Assembly: GCF_030687575.1 (NCBI RefSeq)
Contig: NZ_CP117439.1
Coordinates: 1,364,001-1,428,000 of the forward strand
Source of the DNA: Pseudomonas sp. FP2309
GTDB taxonomy: Bacteria > Pseudomonadota > Gammaproteobacteria > Pseudomonadales > Pseudomonadaceae
Direction: 5' to 3'
Length of the DNA: 64,000 nucleotides
Below are positions 19,700-39,260 of this stretch, one piece after another. Made by a program: the position numbers and the translations under genes. The first letter of the stretch is position 1; each line of letters opens with the position of its first letter. The notes below the pieces were generated by a model, which searched no databases, was not told where the DNA came from, and saw nothing but the letters and a program-made list of their open reading frames with translations.

Positions 19700-20839
19700 A
19701 TGGCTAATCTGCGTATCGCGCTGGTGGCAGGCGAGGCTTCAGGTGACATTCTGGGCGCAGGTCTTATGCGAGCCCTCAAAGCCCAGCATCCGGCAGTGGA
19801 ATTTATCGGTGTCGGCGGCCCGCTGATGCAGGCTGAAGGTCTCACCTCCTATTTCCCCATGGAGCGCCTGTCGGTCATGGGCCTGGTGGAAGTGCTGGGT
19901 CGCCTGCGTGAGCTGTTGGCTCGACGCAAGCTGCTGATCAAGACCCTGATCGAAGAAAAGCCTGACGTCTTTATCGGAATCGACGCGCCGGACTTCACCC
20001 TCAATATTGAACTCAAGTTGCGTCAGGCCGGCATCAAGACCGTGCACTACGTCAGCCCCTCCGTGTGGGCATGGCGGCAGAAGCGCGTGCTCAAGATACG
20101 CGAAGGCTGTGACCTGATGCTCACGTTGCTGCCGTTCGAAGCCCGGTTCTATGAAGAGAAGGGCGTGCCGGTGAGGTTCGTGGGTCATACGTTGGCCGAC
20201 ACCATCCCGTTGCACGCTGATCGCGCAGCGGCCCGCGTCGAATTAGGCCTGGCTGACGGCCCGCTCGTCGCGCTGATGCCTGGCAGTCGAGGCGGCGAAG
20301 TCGGGCGTCTGGCCAGCGTGTTTTTCGATGCCGCCGAGCGCCTGCGAGCCCTGAAGCCGGGTGTGCGTTTCGTGCTGCCGTGTGCCAGCCCGCAACGTCG
20401 CGTGCAAATCGAGACGTTGCTTGAGGGGCGCAATCTGCCGCTGACCCTGCTCGACGGCCAGTCGCACCTGGCCCTGGCCGCCTGCGATGCGGTGCTGATC
20501 GCCTCGGGAACCGCGACGCTGGAAGCCTTGCTGTACAAACGTCCGATGGTTGTGGCTTATCGCTTGGCGCCGCTGACGTTCTGGATTCTCAAGCGCATGG
20601 TCAAGAGCCCCTACATTTCCCTGCCCAACCTGCTCGCCCAGCGCTTGTTGGTGCCGGAGTTGCTGCAGGACGACGCAACCCCCGAAGCCCTCGCGCAAAC
20701 GCTGCTGCCTTTGATCGACGGCGGCGACGAGCAGACCCGTGGCTTCGACGAAATTCATCGCATCTTGCGTCGTGATGCTTCCAACCAGGCGGCTGACGCT
20801 GTATTGAGCTTGATTGGCAACAAACAGGAAACCTTATGA
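19700..20839 (+). CDS. lpxB: Lipid A disaccharide synthase
   Basis: The 379-residue GT19 membrane-associated glycosyltransferase joins UDP-2,3-diacyl-GlcN and lipid X into the beta-1,6 disaccharide. The N-terminal [15 protein letters not shown], the [12 protein letters not shown] segment and the C-terminal nucleotide-sugar motif [20 protein letters not shown] are intact. Its stop codon overlaps the rnhB start by 4 bases. Confidence 0.97.
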   Translation: MANLRIALVAGEASGDILGAGLMRALKAQHPAVEFIGVGGPLMQAEGLTSYFPMERLSVMGLVEVLGRLRELLARRKLLIKTLIEEKPDVFIGIDAPDFTLNIELKLRQAGIKTVHYVSPSVWAWRQKRVLKIREGCDLMLTLLPFEARFYEEKGVPVRFVGHTLADTIPLHADRAAARVELGLADGPLVALMPGSRGGEVGRLASVFFDAAERLRALKPGVRFVLPCASPQRRVQIETLLEGRNLPLTLLDGQSHLALAACDAVLIASGTATLEALLYKRPMVVAYRLAPLTFWILKRMVKSPYISLPNLLAQRLLVPELLQDDATPEALAQTLLPLIDGGDEQTRGFDEIHRILRRDASNQAADAVLSLIGNKQETL

Positions 20840-21468
20840 CGACGCAAATGGGCCTGGATTTCAGCCTGGTCGCCGAGGCCCACGCACTGGTGGCCGGTGT
20901 TGACGAAGTCGGGCGCGGGCCATTGTGTGGCGCTGTCGTTACGGCGGCGGTGATCCTCGACCCAAGCCGTCCGATCCTGGGGCTGAATGACTCGAAAAAG
21001 CTCACCGAGGCCCGTCGGGAAAAGCTCTTCGACGAGATCTGTGAGAAAGCCCTGAGCTGGCACATCGCCCGGGCCGAAGTTGAAGAAATCGACGAACTGA
21101 ATATCCTTCACGCCACCATGCTCGCCATGCAGCGCGCGGTGGAGGGCCTGCACATCACGCCCAGGATGGCGATGATCGACGGTAACCGTTGCCCCAAATT
21201 GGCGATGCCGTCCGAAGCGGTGGTCAAGGGCGATAGCAAGGTTCCGGCCATCGCTGCCGCATCGATCCTGGCCAAGGTCAGCCGTGACCGTGAGATGGCC
21301 GCGTTCGAATTGATCTATCCCGGCTACGGGATCGGCGGTCATAAAGGCTACCCGACGCCCGTTCATCTGGAAGCCCTGGCGCGCCTTGGCCCGACGCCGA
21401 TCCACCGCCGTTCGTTTGGCCCGGTCCGCCTGGCTTACGAGGCGCGTGAGAGTCTCAGCGAGGTGTAG
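20836..21468 (+). CDS. rnhB: Ribonuclease HII
   Basis: The 210-residue endonuclease nicks RNA of RNA/DNA hybrids and single ribonucleotides left in DNA. The catalytic carboxylates D23 and E24 lie in [27 protein letters not shown] and the downstream Asp in MIDGN follow the family pattern. It overlaps lpxB and ends at a clear terminator before dnaE. Confidence 0.96.
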   Translation: MTTQMGLDFSLVAEAHALVAGVDEVGRGPLCGAVVTAAVILDPSRPILGLNDSKKLTEARREKLFDEICEKALSWHIARAEVEEIDELNILHATMLAMQRAVEGLHITPRMAMIDGNRCPKLAMPSEAVVKGDSKVPAIAAASILAKVSRDREMAAFELIYPGYGIGGHKGYPTPVHLEALARLGPTPIHRRSFGPVRLAYEARESLSEV

Positions 21469-21489
21469 TCGCGAGGCTGATGTTTTTGC

Positions 21490-21521
21490 CAAGGCCCGGT
21501 ACAATCCGGGCCTTGTTGTTT
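21490..21521 (+). terminator. rnhB terminator
   Basis: The 10-bp stem CAAGGCCCGG/CCGGGCCTTG has loop TACAAT and tail TTGTTT. It ends the lipid A operon 22 bases before the dnaE ATG, so dnaE must either be reached by readthrough or start from a very close promoter. Confidence 0.8.
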
Positions 21522-21543
21522 CCACGTATAAGACAGGATCACT

Positions 21544-25065
<3,522 letters not shown>

Positions 25066-25203
25066 CGGCCAGGTGATAGCATTTCGCCTGATCTCGACTG
25101 AACATTTAATCTCGACCTAAACGCGCCTCTCCCTTAAGGTAGGGCGCGAATAGACAACCGGCTGGCCGGGCACGCCCTGGCCGTCGACCCAAGACGGACG
25201 CTT

Positions 25204-26151
25204 ATGAACCCGAATTTTCTTGATTTCGAACAGCCGATCGCTGACCTGCAAGCCAAGATCGAAGAGCTGCGCCTGGTCGGCAATGACAATTCGCTGAATA
25301 TCGGCGATGAGATCGCCCGCCTGCAAGACAAGAGCAGCACGCTCACCGAAGACATCTTCGGCAAGCTGACCAGCTGGCAGATTGCGCGCCTGGCTCGCCA
25401 CCCGCGCCGTCCGTACACCCTGGACTACATTCAGCATATCTTCACCGAATTCGACGAGCTGCACGGCGATCGTCACTTCTCCGACGACGCGGCCATCGTG
25501 GGTGGCATCGCGCGTTTGGACGACCAGCCAGTCATGGTTATCGGTCACCAGAAAGGCCGTGAAGTGCGTGAGAAAGTGCGCCGCAACTTCGGCATGCCGC
25601 GTCCGGAAGGCTACCGCAAGGCCTGCCGCCTGATGGAAATGGCTGAGCGTTTCAAGATGCCAATCCTGACCTTCATCGATACGCCAGGGGCTTACCCAGG
25701 CATCGACGCCGAAGAGCGCAACCAGAGCGAAGCGATTGCCTGGAACCTGCGCGTCATGTCCCGCCTGAAAACCCCGATCATCGCCACCGTGATCGGTGAA
25801 GGTGGTTCTGGCGGTGCACTGGCCATTGGTGTCTGCGACCAACTGAACATGCTGCAATATTCGACCTACGCGGTGATCTCGCCGGAAGGTTGCGCCTCGA
25901 TTTTGTGGAAAACCGCCGACAAGGCGCCGGACGCTGCCGAAGCCATGGGCATCACCGCCGATCGCCTCAAGGGCCTGGGTATCGTGGACAAAGTGATCGC
26001 CGAGCCGTTGGGCGGCGCCCACCGCGATCCTGCCGCTGCTGCTGCCACCATCCGTGCTGAACTGGGTTCGCAGTTGGCGATGCTCAAGAAGCTGGATAAC
26101 GAAGCACTGCTGGCCCGTCGTTATGAGCGCCTGATGAGCTACGGTCTGTAA
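25204..26151 (+). CDS. accA: Acetyl-CoA carboxylase carboxyltransferase subunit alpha
   Basis: The 315-residue alpha subunit of the carboxyltransferase moves the carboxyl group from biotin-BCCP to acetyl-CoA, giving malonyl-CoA, in an alpha2beta2 complex with AccD. The crotonase-type oxyanion sequence [15 protein letters not shown] (about residues 199-213) and [15 protein letters not shown] are intact. A 138-base gap with a GC-rich imperfect stem (25122-25148) precedes it, so it may have its own promoter. Confidence 0.97.
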   Translation: MNPNFLDFEQPIADLQAKIEELRLVGNDNSLNIGDEIARLQDKSSTLTEDIFGKLTSWQIARLARHPRRPYTLDYIQHIFTEFDELHGDRHFSDDAAIVGGIARLDDQPVMVIGHQKGREVREKVRRNFGMPRPEGYRKACRLMEMAERFKMPILTFIDTPGAYPGIDAEERNQSEAIAWNLRVMSRLKTPIIATVIGEGGSGGALAIGVCDQLNMLQYSTYAVISPEGCASILWKTADKAPDAAEAMGITADRLKGLGIVDKVIAEPLGGAHRDPAAAAATIRAELGSQLAMLKKLDNEALLARRYERLMSYGL

Positions 26152-26221
26152 AGTCCGTTCTAAATGTGGACGTGGCCCGCCTTGGTGAGCGGGCTTGTCG
26201 AATCGTCGCACCGCCCGCGCT

Positions 26222-26260
26222 GGGCTGCGAAGCAGCCCTATGGGTTCAGAGGAACCCATA
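26222..26260. repeat. Two tandem hairpins, first REP-like, between accA and tilS
   Basis: GGGCTGC-GAA-GCAGCCC (26222-26238) is directly followed by TATGGGTTC-AGAG-GAACCCATA (26239-26260). The first matches the short palindromes common between Pseudomonas genes. The pair has no T-run, so it may stabilise the accA 3' end rather than terminate. Confidence 0.6.
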
Positions 26261-26295
26261 GTCGAACGTATCCAGGGTCGGGGGCGGTACATCTG

Positions 26296-27615
26296 ATGAA
26301 ACCCCTGCTCCCCGCCAAACTCCTGCAAGCCCTGGCTCCCTGGCGCAACGCCCCGGCCTGGCATATCGCCTTCTCTGGTGGGCTCGATTCCACCGTCTTG
26401 CTGCACCTGCTGGCCTCCCTTGCAACGACCGAAACGCTGCCGCCTCTCAGAGCGGTCCATGTGCATCATGGCCTGCAAGCGGCAGCCGATGCCTGGCCGG
26501 CTCATTGCCAAGCGGTATGTGACCGCCTGGGCGTGCCGTTGCGGGTGATGCATGTGCACGTGCAGCCAGGCGCCAGCCTTGAGCGCGCGGCCCGTGATGC
26601 GCGCTATCAGGCGTTCGAAGAGGTGACGGGAGCAGGGGAGGCGCTGCTGACGGGCCAGCACCGCGAGGATCAGGCCGAAACCTTATTGTTCCGTCTGTTG
26701 CGTGGGGCGGGCGTGCGCGGGCTGTCGGCAATGCCCGTGTGTCGGCCGTTGGCGGGTGGTTACCTGCTGCGGCCGTTATTGGGTGTGTCGCGCGTTGAGC
26801 TGCACGTGTATGCCCGCGAGCACCAACTGCAGTGGATCGAAGACCCGTCCAACACGGACCTGCGCTTTTCGCGTAACTACCTGCGGCAACACGTGTTCCC
26901 GATGCTGACGGCGCGCTGGCCTCAAACCGTCCCCAGTCTGGCGCGCGCCGCTGAACACCTCAGTGAAGCCCAGGGGCTACTGGATGACTTGGCCCGTATG
27001 GACCTTGAGGTCGCAGACCAACCTTCGCCCTTTGCCTGGCTGCCCCTGCCGTCACTGGCCGTTGCGTCACTGCGTGAGCTTTCCGATGCCCGTCAGCGCA
27101 ACGCCTTGCGTTACTGGCTGACTCCGCTTACACGTTTACCCGACAGCGACCACTGGTCCGGCTGGCATTGCCTGCGCGATGCCAAGGGCGATGCACAGCC
27201 ACTGTGGCGCCTGGCCGACGGCGAGTTGCAGCGCGGCGGCGGGCGCATCTGGTGGTTGCCGCGTGAATGGTCGGAATTTTCCCACGCAACGGTGAGCTGG
27301 CCCGATCCGCAAAGCCCACTAGAGTTACCCGGCAATGGCCGCTTGGAACTGATTGGCCAAGTGCCCGCAGGACCGTTGACGGTTCGCTATCGCCAAGGCG
27401 GTGAAATCCTCGAAGTGCCCGGTCGGGGTCGGCGTGACTTGAAGCGCCTACTCAACGAAAGTGGGCTGCCGGGCTTCGTCCGTGGCAGATTGCCGCTGCT
27501 GTATCGTGGCGAGCAATTGCTGGGTGTGCCCAGCGTTGCTGGATCTTGGGCGGTCACGACTGAAGGCTGGCAATTACATTGGATGCCACAGACCTGCGAT
27601 CAAGGTTTGAGCTGA
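26296..27615 (+). CDS. tilS: tRNA(Ile)-lysidine synthase
   Basis: The 439-residue enzyme uses ATP and lysine to convert C34 of the CAU-anticodon tRNA-Ile to lysidine, switching decoding to AUA. The PP-loop SGGLDS is at residues 27-32, followed by HVHHGLQ and the GQHREDQAETLLFRLLRGAG motif; a C-terminal TilS domain (PGRGRRDLKRLLNESG) is present. I chose ATG 26296 (MKPLLPAKLL); an upstream in-frame ATG at 26164 would translate the REP-like hairpins. It is somewhat GC-richer and less codon-biased than its neighbours, as is usual for this gene. Confidence 0.95.
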   Translation: MKPLLPAKLLQALAPWRNAPAWHIAFSGGLDSTVLLHLLASLATTETLPPLRAVHVHHGLQAAADAWPAHCQAVCDRLGVPLRVMHVHVQPGASLERAARDARYQAFEEVTGAGEALLTGQHREDQAETLLFRLLRGAGVRGLSAMPVCRPLAGGYLLRPLLGVSRVELHVYAREHQLQWIEDPSNTDLRFSRNYLRQHVFPMLTARWPQTVPSLARAAEHLSEAQGLLDDLARMDLEVADQPSPFAWLPLPSLAVASLRELSDARQRNALRYWLTPLTRLPDSDHWSGWHCLRDAKGDAQPLWRLADGELQRGGGRIWWLPREWSEFSHATVSWPDPQSPLELPGNGRLELIGQVPAGPLTVRYRQGGEILEVPGRGRRDLKRLLNESGLPGFVRGRLPLLYRGEQLLGVPSVAGSWAVTTEGWQLHWMPQTCDQGLS

Positions 27616-27635
27616 TAGAGCCTTTCCGGTAGACT
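27607..27635 (+). promoter_or_regulatory. Candidate pyrG promoter
   Basis: TTGAGC (27607-27612), a 17-base spacer and TAGACT (27630-27635) form a reasonable sigma-70 promoter. It overlaps the last codons of tilS. The predicted start near 27641 would give pyrG a leader of roughly 245 bases (27641-27888), in which I see no ORF or clear terminator. Confidence 0.5.
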
Positions 27636-27867
27636 ACGCTCCCTTCTTGATACAACTTCTGTGGATTCGCCTGAATCGCAGGAGTTGCCGATTACCAAGC
27701 AGTCTTTGCTGGGCGATTCCAAAAAATGTGTAGCGATCAACGTACCGGTGTTTCATTGCTGGTCTGTCACAACGCGGCGGTTTTTTTGAAAGGTGCACTG
27801 TGATTAATGCAGGTGATCGGGGGCTTCGGCCTCTCTTCGCTTTCCCCGGCGGCTCGGACCGCTTTAA

Positions 27868-30371
<2,504 letters not shown>

Positions 30372-30406
30372 GCCGCGTTTCTCCGGTAGACTTTCCCACG
30401 TTTTCT

Positions 30407-31818
<1,412 letters not shown>

Positions 31819-31900
31819 TCGCTGAGCAGTAAAAAAGTCAGCGGATTGCGTCGGAAAATTCACGATAGTGAACATTTCGGCGTTAATCTGATGGCTATCA

Positions 31901-31932
31901 AGCACAAGCCTGGTTCTTCCAGGCTTCGTGCT
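31901..31932 (+). terminator. Hairpin between eno and ftsB
   Basis: AGCACAAGCCTGG pairs with CCAGGCTTCGTGCT (13 bp, one bulged C) around TTCTT. There is no T-run directly after it, though TTTTTT occurs 36 bases later. It lies in the 172-base eno-ftsB gap. Confidence 0.45.
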
Positions 31933-31990
31933 ATCAGTTGCTTCAAAAGTTTTGCATGGCTGTCTTTTTTCACTGGATACCCGATATTCG

Positions 31991-32269
31991 ATGCGCAGTC
32001 CCAATTGGTTGTTCCTCGTCTTGCTCTTGTTGCTGGCTGGCCTGCAGTACCGCCTATGGGTGGGTAATGGCAGCTTTGCCCAGGTAAAAGACCTGACCCA
32101 GCAAATTGCCGACCAGCGCGCCGAAAACGAACGCCTGCTGGAGCGCAATCGCGTGCTCTACGCCGAAGTGCTTGAGCTGAAAAAAGGCACGGAGACTGTT
32201 GAAGAGCGGGCGCGCCATGAGTTGGGCATGGTCAAGGAGGGCGAGACCCTCTACCAGTTGGCCCAATGA
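31991..32269 (+). CDS. ftsB: Cell division protein FtsB
   Basis: The 92-residue bitopic membrane protein has a single N-terminal helix (WLFLVLLLLLAGLQYRLWVG) and then a periplasmic coiled coil (residues about 28-65, QIADQRAENERLLERNRVLYAEV). It forms the FtsQLB complex at the divisome. The start MRSPNWLF at 31991 is set by the family; an in-frame ATG at 31928 precedes it. The stop overlaps the ispD ATG by 4 bases. Confidence 0.94.
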   Translation: MRSPNWLFLVLLLLLAGLQYRLWVGNGSFAQVKDLTQQIADQRAENERLLERNRVLYAEVLELKKGTETVEERARHELGMVKEGETLYQLAQ

Positions 32270-32973
32270 GCAACAGCTTGCCGGCCTTCTGGGCCGTGAT
32301 TCCTGCCGCGGGCGTCGGTGCCCGTATGGCCGCGGACCGTCCCAAGCAATATTTGCAGTTGGGCGGGCGCACTATTCTCGAACACAGTCTCTGCTGTTTT
32401 CTCGACCATCCAGCGCTCAAGGGCCTGGTGGTCAGTCTTGCTCCGGATGATCCCTATTGGCCCACGCTGGCCTGTTCTGTTGACCCGCGTATCCAGCGCG
32501 CAGACGGCGGTTCAGAGCGCTCGGGCTCGGTACTCAATGCACTGCTGCACTTGAACGCCCTGGGCGCCAGTGATGACGACTGGGTGCTGGTGCATGATGC
32601 TGCCCGGCCCAATTTGAGCCGTGATGATCTCGACAAACTGTTAAGCGAACTGGCTGATGATCCTGTCGGTGGTCTGCTGGCGGTGCCGGCCCGTGACACC
32701 CTCAAGCGTGTCGACAAGCACGGCCGCGTGGTGGAAACCGTGGATCGCAGCTTGATCTGGCAAGCCTACACGCCGCAAATGTTCCGCCTCGGTGCCTTGC
32801 ACCGCGCATTGGCCGACAGCCTGGTGGCCGACGCGGTTATCACCGACGAAGCCTCGGCCATGGAATGGTCCGGCCAGGCGCCACGCCTGATCGAAGGGCG
32901 GTCGGACAATATCAAGGTGACCCGGCAGGAGGATCTTGAGTGGTTGCGGTTGCGCTGGGTTAACCGGCGTTAA
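32266..32973 (+). CDS. ispD: 2-C-methyl-D-erythritol 4-phosphate cytidylyltransferase
   Basis: The 235-residue enzyme joins MEP and CTP to CDP-ME, the third MEP-pathway step. The nucleotide-binding PAAGVGARMAADRPKQYLQL and the VHDAARPN motif are intact. It is coupled to ftsB. Unlike in E. coli it is not next to ispF, which lies 3.1 kb downstream past the formaldehyde genes, the usual pseudomonad layout. Confidence 0.96.
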   Translation: MSNSLPAFWAVIPAAGVGARMAADRPKQYLQLGGRTILEHSLCCFLDHPALKGLVVSLAPDDPYWPTLACSVDPRIQRADGGSERSGSVLNALLHLNALGASDDDWVLVHDAARPNLSRDDLDKLLSELADDPVGGLLAVPARDTLKRVDKHGRVVETVDRSLIWQAYTPQMFRLGALHRALADSLVADAVITDEASAMEWSGQAPRLIEGRSDNIKVTRQEDLEWLRLRWVNRR

Positions 32974-33004
32974 TCAGTTGCCGCGTCGCCCCTTCAGTGA
33001 GCGA

Positions 33005-33901
33005 TCAACTGCTGTACTCCGGCCGTCCAGCCAAGCCCTCCTTCAAAAAGTCCACCAACTTTCGAACTTTGGGCGACAAATGCCGCTGCTGCGGATACAG
33101 CGCCCACACCGCCGTATTCGGCGGCTGATGCGCTTCCAGCAGCGACACCAGCGCCCCGCTGTGCAAGTGCTGCAGCACGTAATAGTCGGGCAGCTGGCAC
33201 AACCCCACGCCTTGCAATGCGGCCTCCAACACCGCCTGCCCACTGTTGCAACGCCAGTTTCCCTGCACTCGCTGAGAAAACTCCCGCCCATCCTGGGCCA
33301 GTTGCCAGACGTCCGAACTGCCGATCAGGCAGTTATGTCGGCTCAACTCCGACAAACTATGCGGGCGGCCGTACCGTTCGAGGTAGGACGGCGACGCGCA
33401 GAGGTACATGCGCCGTGGCGCCAGGCGGCTGGCAACCATCCTCGAGTCTGAAAGGCGTCCCAGGCGAATCGCCAGGTCCAAACCCTCGTGCACGAGGTCG
33501 AGTTGGCGGTTGCTCAGTTCGATGTCCACCCGCAACTGCGGGTAAAGCCCCATGAAGCGCGTCACCAACGGCACGATAAACCGCTCGCCGTACGCCACGG
33601 CACAGGTCATGCGCAGCATGCCCTTGGGTTCACTGGTCAGGTCGCCCACCGCGCGCAGCGCTTCTTCGCGTCCGTCTTGCAGTCGTTGGCAATGCTGGAG
33701 GAAGGTTTGCCCGGCTTCGGTCAGCGTCACTTTGCGGGTGCTGCGGTACAACAAGCGTGTTTGCAGGCGCTCTTCCAGGCGCGCGACCTGACGGCTGATA
33801 TGGGACGAGGAAACGCCCAGGCGTTCGGCGGCGGCAGTGAACTGGCTGCATTCGGCCACCGCGACAAATTCATCGATGCCTTCCCAGCGGTTCTCCAACA
33901 T
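33005..33901 (-). CDS. gfnR: LysR-family regulator divergent from adhC (GfnR-type)
   Basis: The 298-residue protein has an N-terminal winged helix-turn-helix (ECSQFTAAAERLGVSSSHISRQVARLEERL, residues about 16-45) and a LysR substrate domain. It is divergent from adhC-fghA across a 108-base region, so it most likely controls them. In P. aeruginosa the LysR gene in this place (GfnR) activates glutathione-dependent formaldehyde removal. The effector cannot be read from sequence. The protein is close in type to the many DNA-binding regulators of the PtxR/AaeR-like group, so the name rests on context. Confidence 0.75.
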   Translation of the reverse strand: MLENRWEGIDEFVAVAECSQFTAAAERLGVSSSHISRQVARLEERLQTRLLYRSTRKVTLTEAGQTFLQHCQRLQDGREEALRAVGDLTSEPKGMLRMTCAVAYGERFIVPLVTRFMGLYPQLRVDIELSNRQLDLVHEGLDLAIRLGRLSDSRMVASRLAPRRMYLCASPSYLERYGRPHSLSELSRHNCLIGSSDVWQLAQDGREFSQRVQGNWRCNSGQAVLEAALQGVGLCQLPDYYVLQHLHSGALVSLLEAHQPPNTAVWALYPQQRHLSPKVRKLVDFLKEGLAGRPEYSS

Positions 33902-35122
<1,221 letters not shown>

Positions 35123-35123
35123 A

Positions 35124-35205
35124 GCAGCGGCAAGTTGCAAGCGTCAAGCTGCAAGAGGGTTTACGCCCACATGCGGCTTGTAGCTTTCGGCTTGCAGTTG
35201 GGAGC
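35124..35205. repeat. Inverted GC-AAG-rich intergenic repeat between adhC and fghA
   Basis: CAAGTTGCAAGCGTCAAGCT/GCAAGAG on the left and CTTGTAGCTTTCGGCTTGCAG on the right form an imperfect long inverted repeat. It resembles the AAGCTGCAAGCT family scattered between Pseudomonas genes. It separates the two formaldehyde genes but leaves the fghA RBS (GGGAGCATCCC ATG) free. Confidence 0.6.
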
Positions 35206-35210
35206 ATCCC

Positions 35211-36056
35211 ATGAGTCTGGAAAACCTGTCGTGCCAGAAAAGCTTCGGTGGCTGGCACAAACGCTACAAGCATCATTCCGATGTGCTCGGTTGCGACATG
35301 ACCTTTGCTGTGTACCTGCCGCCGCAAGCGGAGCAGGGCGGCAAGCTGCCGGTGCTGTACTGGCTGTCCGGGTTGACCTGCACCGATGAGAATTTCATGC
35401 AGAAGGCCGGCGCTCAGCGCATGGCTGCCGAACTGGGGCTGATCATCGTTGCGCCCGACACCAGCCCACGTGGTCCCGGCGTGCCGGGCGACCCTGATAA
35501 CGCCTGGGATTTTGGCCTGGGGGCCGGGTTTTATCTGAATGCCACCCAGGAACCCTGGGCCAAGCATTACCGGATGCATGACTACGTGGTGCAGGAATTA
35601 CCTGCATTGGTGGAAGCGCATTTCCCGGCGTCGGGCAAGCGCGGTATCAGCGGCCACTCCATGGGCGGTCACGGAGCATTGGTGTGTGCTCTGCGCAACC
35701 CTGGGCGTTACCTCTCGGTGTCGGCGTTTTCGCCGATCAACAACCCGATGGATTGCCCCTGGGGCCAGAAAGCCTTTTCCCGTTACCTGGGCGAAGAACG
35801 CTCGAAGTGGCGCGAATGGGATGCCTGCGTGTTGATCAGCGAAGCCTCGGAAAAGCTGCCGCTGCTGGTGGATCAGGGCGACCGCGACGATTTCCTCGCC
35901 GTGCAACTCAAGCCAGAAGCCCTGCAGCAAGCAGCCAAAGCGGCCAAGCATCCGCTCGAACTGCGCCTGCAACCCGGCTACGACCACAGCTACTTCTTCA
36001 TCGCCAGCTTCATCGAAGACCATTTGCGACACCATGGCCGTGCTTTGCTCGGTTAA
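35211..36056 (+). CDS. fghA: S-formylglutathione hydrolase
   Basis: The 281-residue alpha/beta-hydrolase (esterase D family) splits S-formylglutathione into formate and glutathione. The nucleophile S150 is in GHSMGGHG; the acid (VDQGDRDDF) and base (GYDHSYFF, near residue 260) complete the triad. It follows adhC by 88 bases, separated by an inverted repeat. Confidence 0.96.
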   Translation: MSLENLSCQKSFGGWHKRYKHHSDVLGCDMTFAVYLPPQAEQGGKLPVLYWLSGLTCTDENFMQKAGAQRMAAELGLIIVAPDTSPRGPGVPGDPDNAWDFGLGAGFYLNATQEPWAKHYRMHDYVVQELPALVEAHFPASGKRGISGHSMGGHGALVCALRNPGRYLSVSAFSPINNPMDCPWGQKAFSRYLGEERSKWREWDACVLISEASEKLPLLVDQGDRDDFLAVQLKPEALQQAAKAAKHPLELRLQPGYDHSYFFIASFIEDHLRHHGRALLG

Positions 36057-36073
36057 TGTGAGGCAAAAGTAGG

Positions 36074-36110
36074 TAGAATCACGCCCTGAATTAAATCGGG
36101 GCGTTTTTTT
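36074..36110 (+). promoter_or_regulatory. Stacked -10 element and terminator abutting the ispF start codon
   Basis: A -10-like TAGAAT (36074-36079) is followed by CGCCC (36082-36086), a 12-base loop, GGGCG (36099-36103) and seven T (36104-36110); the next base is the ispF ATG. The stem-loop is a terminator for fghA, and its right arm contains the only possible Shine-Dalgarno GGGG. A transcript starting near 36086 would lack the left arm and escape termination. Confidence 0.55.
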
Positions 36111-36584
36111 ATGCGTATTGGCCACGGCTACGATGTGCACCGTTTCGCTGAAGGCGATTTCATCACCCTGGGCGGTGTGCGCATTGCGCACCACCATGGG
36201 TTGCTGGCTCATTCCGACGGCGATGTTGTGTTGCACGCCTTGAGCGATGCCTTGCTCGGCGCGGCGGCGTTGGGTGACATCGGCAAGCACTTTCCGGACA
36301 CCGACCCTACTTTCAAGGGCGCGGACAGCCGTGTATTGCTGCGCCATGTGGTGGGCCTTATCCATGCCAAAGGCTGGAAAGTCGCTAACGTCGACAACAC
36401 CATCGTGGCCCAGGCGCCGAAAATGGCGCCCCATATCGAGTCGATGCGCGCAGTGATTGCCGCAGACCTGCACATAGAATTGGATCAAGTGAACGTGAAA
36501 GCCACCACCACCGAAAAGCTCGGGTTCACCGGTCGTGAAGAGGGCATCGCGGTGCACTCCGTCGCCTTGTTGCTGCGCGCATGA
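36111..36584 (+). CDS. ispF: 2-C-methyl-D-erythritol 2,4-cyclodiphosphate synthase
   Basis: The 157-residue trimeric enzyme cyclises CDP-ME-2-phosphate to MEcPP, the fifth MEP-pathway step. [12 protein letters not shown] with metal-binding D8 and H10, [18 protein letters not shown] and [10 protein letters not shown] are intact. It starts directly after a T-run and its stop overlaps truD by 4 bases. It opens the ispF-truD-surE-pcm-nlpD-rpoS group. Confidence 0.97.
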   Translation: MRIGHGYDVHRFAEGDFITLGGVRIAHHHGLLAHSDGDVVLHALSDALLGAAALGDIGKHFPDTDPTFKGADSRVLLRHVVGLIHAKGWKVANVDNTIVAQAPKMAPHIESMRAVIAADLHIELDQVNVKATTTEKLGFTGREEGIAVHSVALLLRA

Positions 36585-37626
36585 ATGATCTGGAACTGCT
36601 GGGTCCGCGTGCCTACGGCGAGGCCCTGGGCAGCGCGGTCCTGAAGGCCACTGCCGAAGATTTTCAGGTCGACGAAGTACTGGATATCCCGCTGAGCGGC
36701 GACGGCGAGCACCTGTGGCTGTGGGTGGAAAAACGCGGCCTCAACACGGAGGAAGCGGCCCGCCGTATCGCCAAGGCCGCCGGCGTGCCGCTGCGCACCG
36801 TCAGCTATGCCGGGCTCAAGGATCGACAGGCGCTGACCCGCCAATGGTTCAGTGTGCAACTGCCGGGCAAGGCTGACCCGGATATGAGCGCTGCGCAGGA
36901 CGACACGCTCAAGATCCTTAAAACCGTCCGCCACAGGCGCAAATTGCAGCGCGGTGCGCACTCGGCCAACGGCTTTACGTTGCGTCTTACTCAGTTGGTC
37001 GGTGATACCGCCGCCATCGACGCGCGCCTGCAACAGATTGCACAACACGGCATCCCCAATTACTTCGGCGCCCAGCGTTTTGGTCATAACGGCGGCAACG
37101 TCGTGGACGCACGCGAGTGGGCGGCCCGCAAGGCCTTGCCGGAACAGCGCAACGTGCGTTCGCGGTTGCTGTCCACCGCGCGCAGCTTCCTGTTTAACAA
37201 GGTGCTGGCGGCACGTGTCGCCGATGGCTCCTGGCAGCGGGCTCAGGTCGGAGACCTGCTGGCGTTCACCGACAGCCGCAGTTTTTTCCCGGCGGGCGAG
37301 GCGGAATGCAGCGACCCACGCCTGGCGATCCTGGACCTGCACCCCACCGGGCCGCAGTGGGGCGAGGGTGATTCGCCCGCGACAGGTGCTACCCATGAAC
37401 TCGAACAGGCCATCGCGGCCGGTGAGGCCGACCTGCGTGATTGGCTGGTGAATGCCGGCATGAGCCAGGAACGTCGCATTCTGCGGCTGCCCATTGGCGG
37501 GTTGACGTGGCATTATCCCGGGCCTGACATTCTGCAATTGGAATTCGTCCTGCCGGCCGGATGCTTCGCCACTGTCTTGGTGCGCGAGCTTGTTGATCTG
37601 GTGCCGGTGGGGCAGACGGACAGCCC

Positions 37627-37639
<13 letters not shown>
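36581..37639 (+). CDS. truD: tRNA pseudouridine(13) synthase
   Basis: The 352-residue enzyme isomerises U13 of tRNA-Glu to pseudouridine. The catalytic D81 is in [31 protein letters not shown] and the TRUD insertion domain follow. It overlaps ispF at the start and surE at the end (13 bases), so the genes are tightly coupled. Confidence 0.95.
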
Positions 37640-39053
<1,414 letters not shown>

Positions 39054-39193
39054 TCAATTTTCGTCGGCAGTGAATTCCGCTGCCGGGGATGTGTCTTACG
39101 GCGGGGTCTATCAAGTCAACACGATGGACGCAGCGATTCAACACACTGAATCATTGGTTTCAGTGGTGTGCCGGTAAAACTTCAATGCCCAGT

Positions 39194-39199
39194 TATACT
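39194..39199 (+). promoter_or_regulatory. Candidate nlpD promoter -10
   Basis: TATACT in the context GTTATACTTGCGG lies 61 bases before the nlpD GTG. No good -35 is present. The extended TATACTT resembles the -10 preferred by RpoS, but that is only a suggestion. An imperfect stem CACACTGA/TCAGTGgTGTG lies upstream, near 39142-39170. Confidence 0.4.
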
Positions 39200-39260
39200 T
39201 GCGGCATATTTCAGGCCTGATACAGGCGTACATGTTCAGCCACCATAAAGGGAGCGGCGG

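Noticed and set aside
21486..21505. TACAAT as a dnaE promoter -10
   Set aside because: It is the loop of the rnhB terminator and no -35 lies at the right distance.
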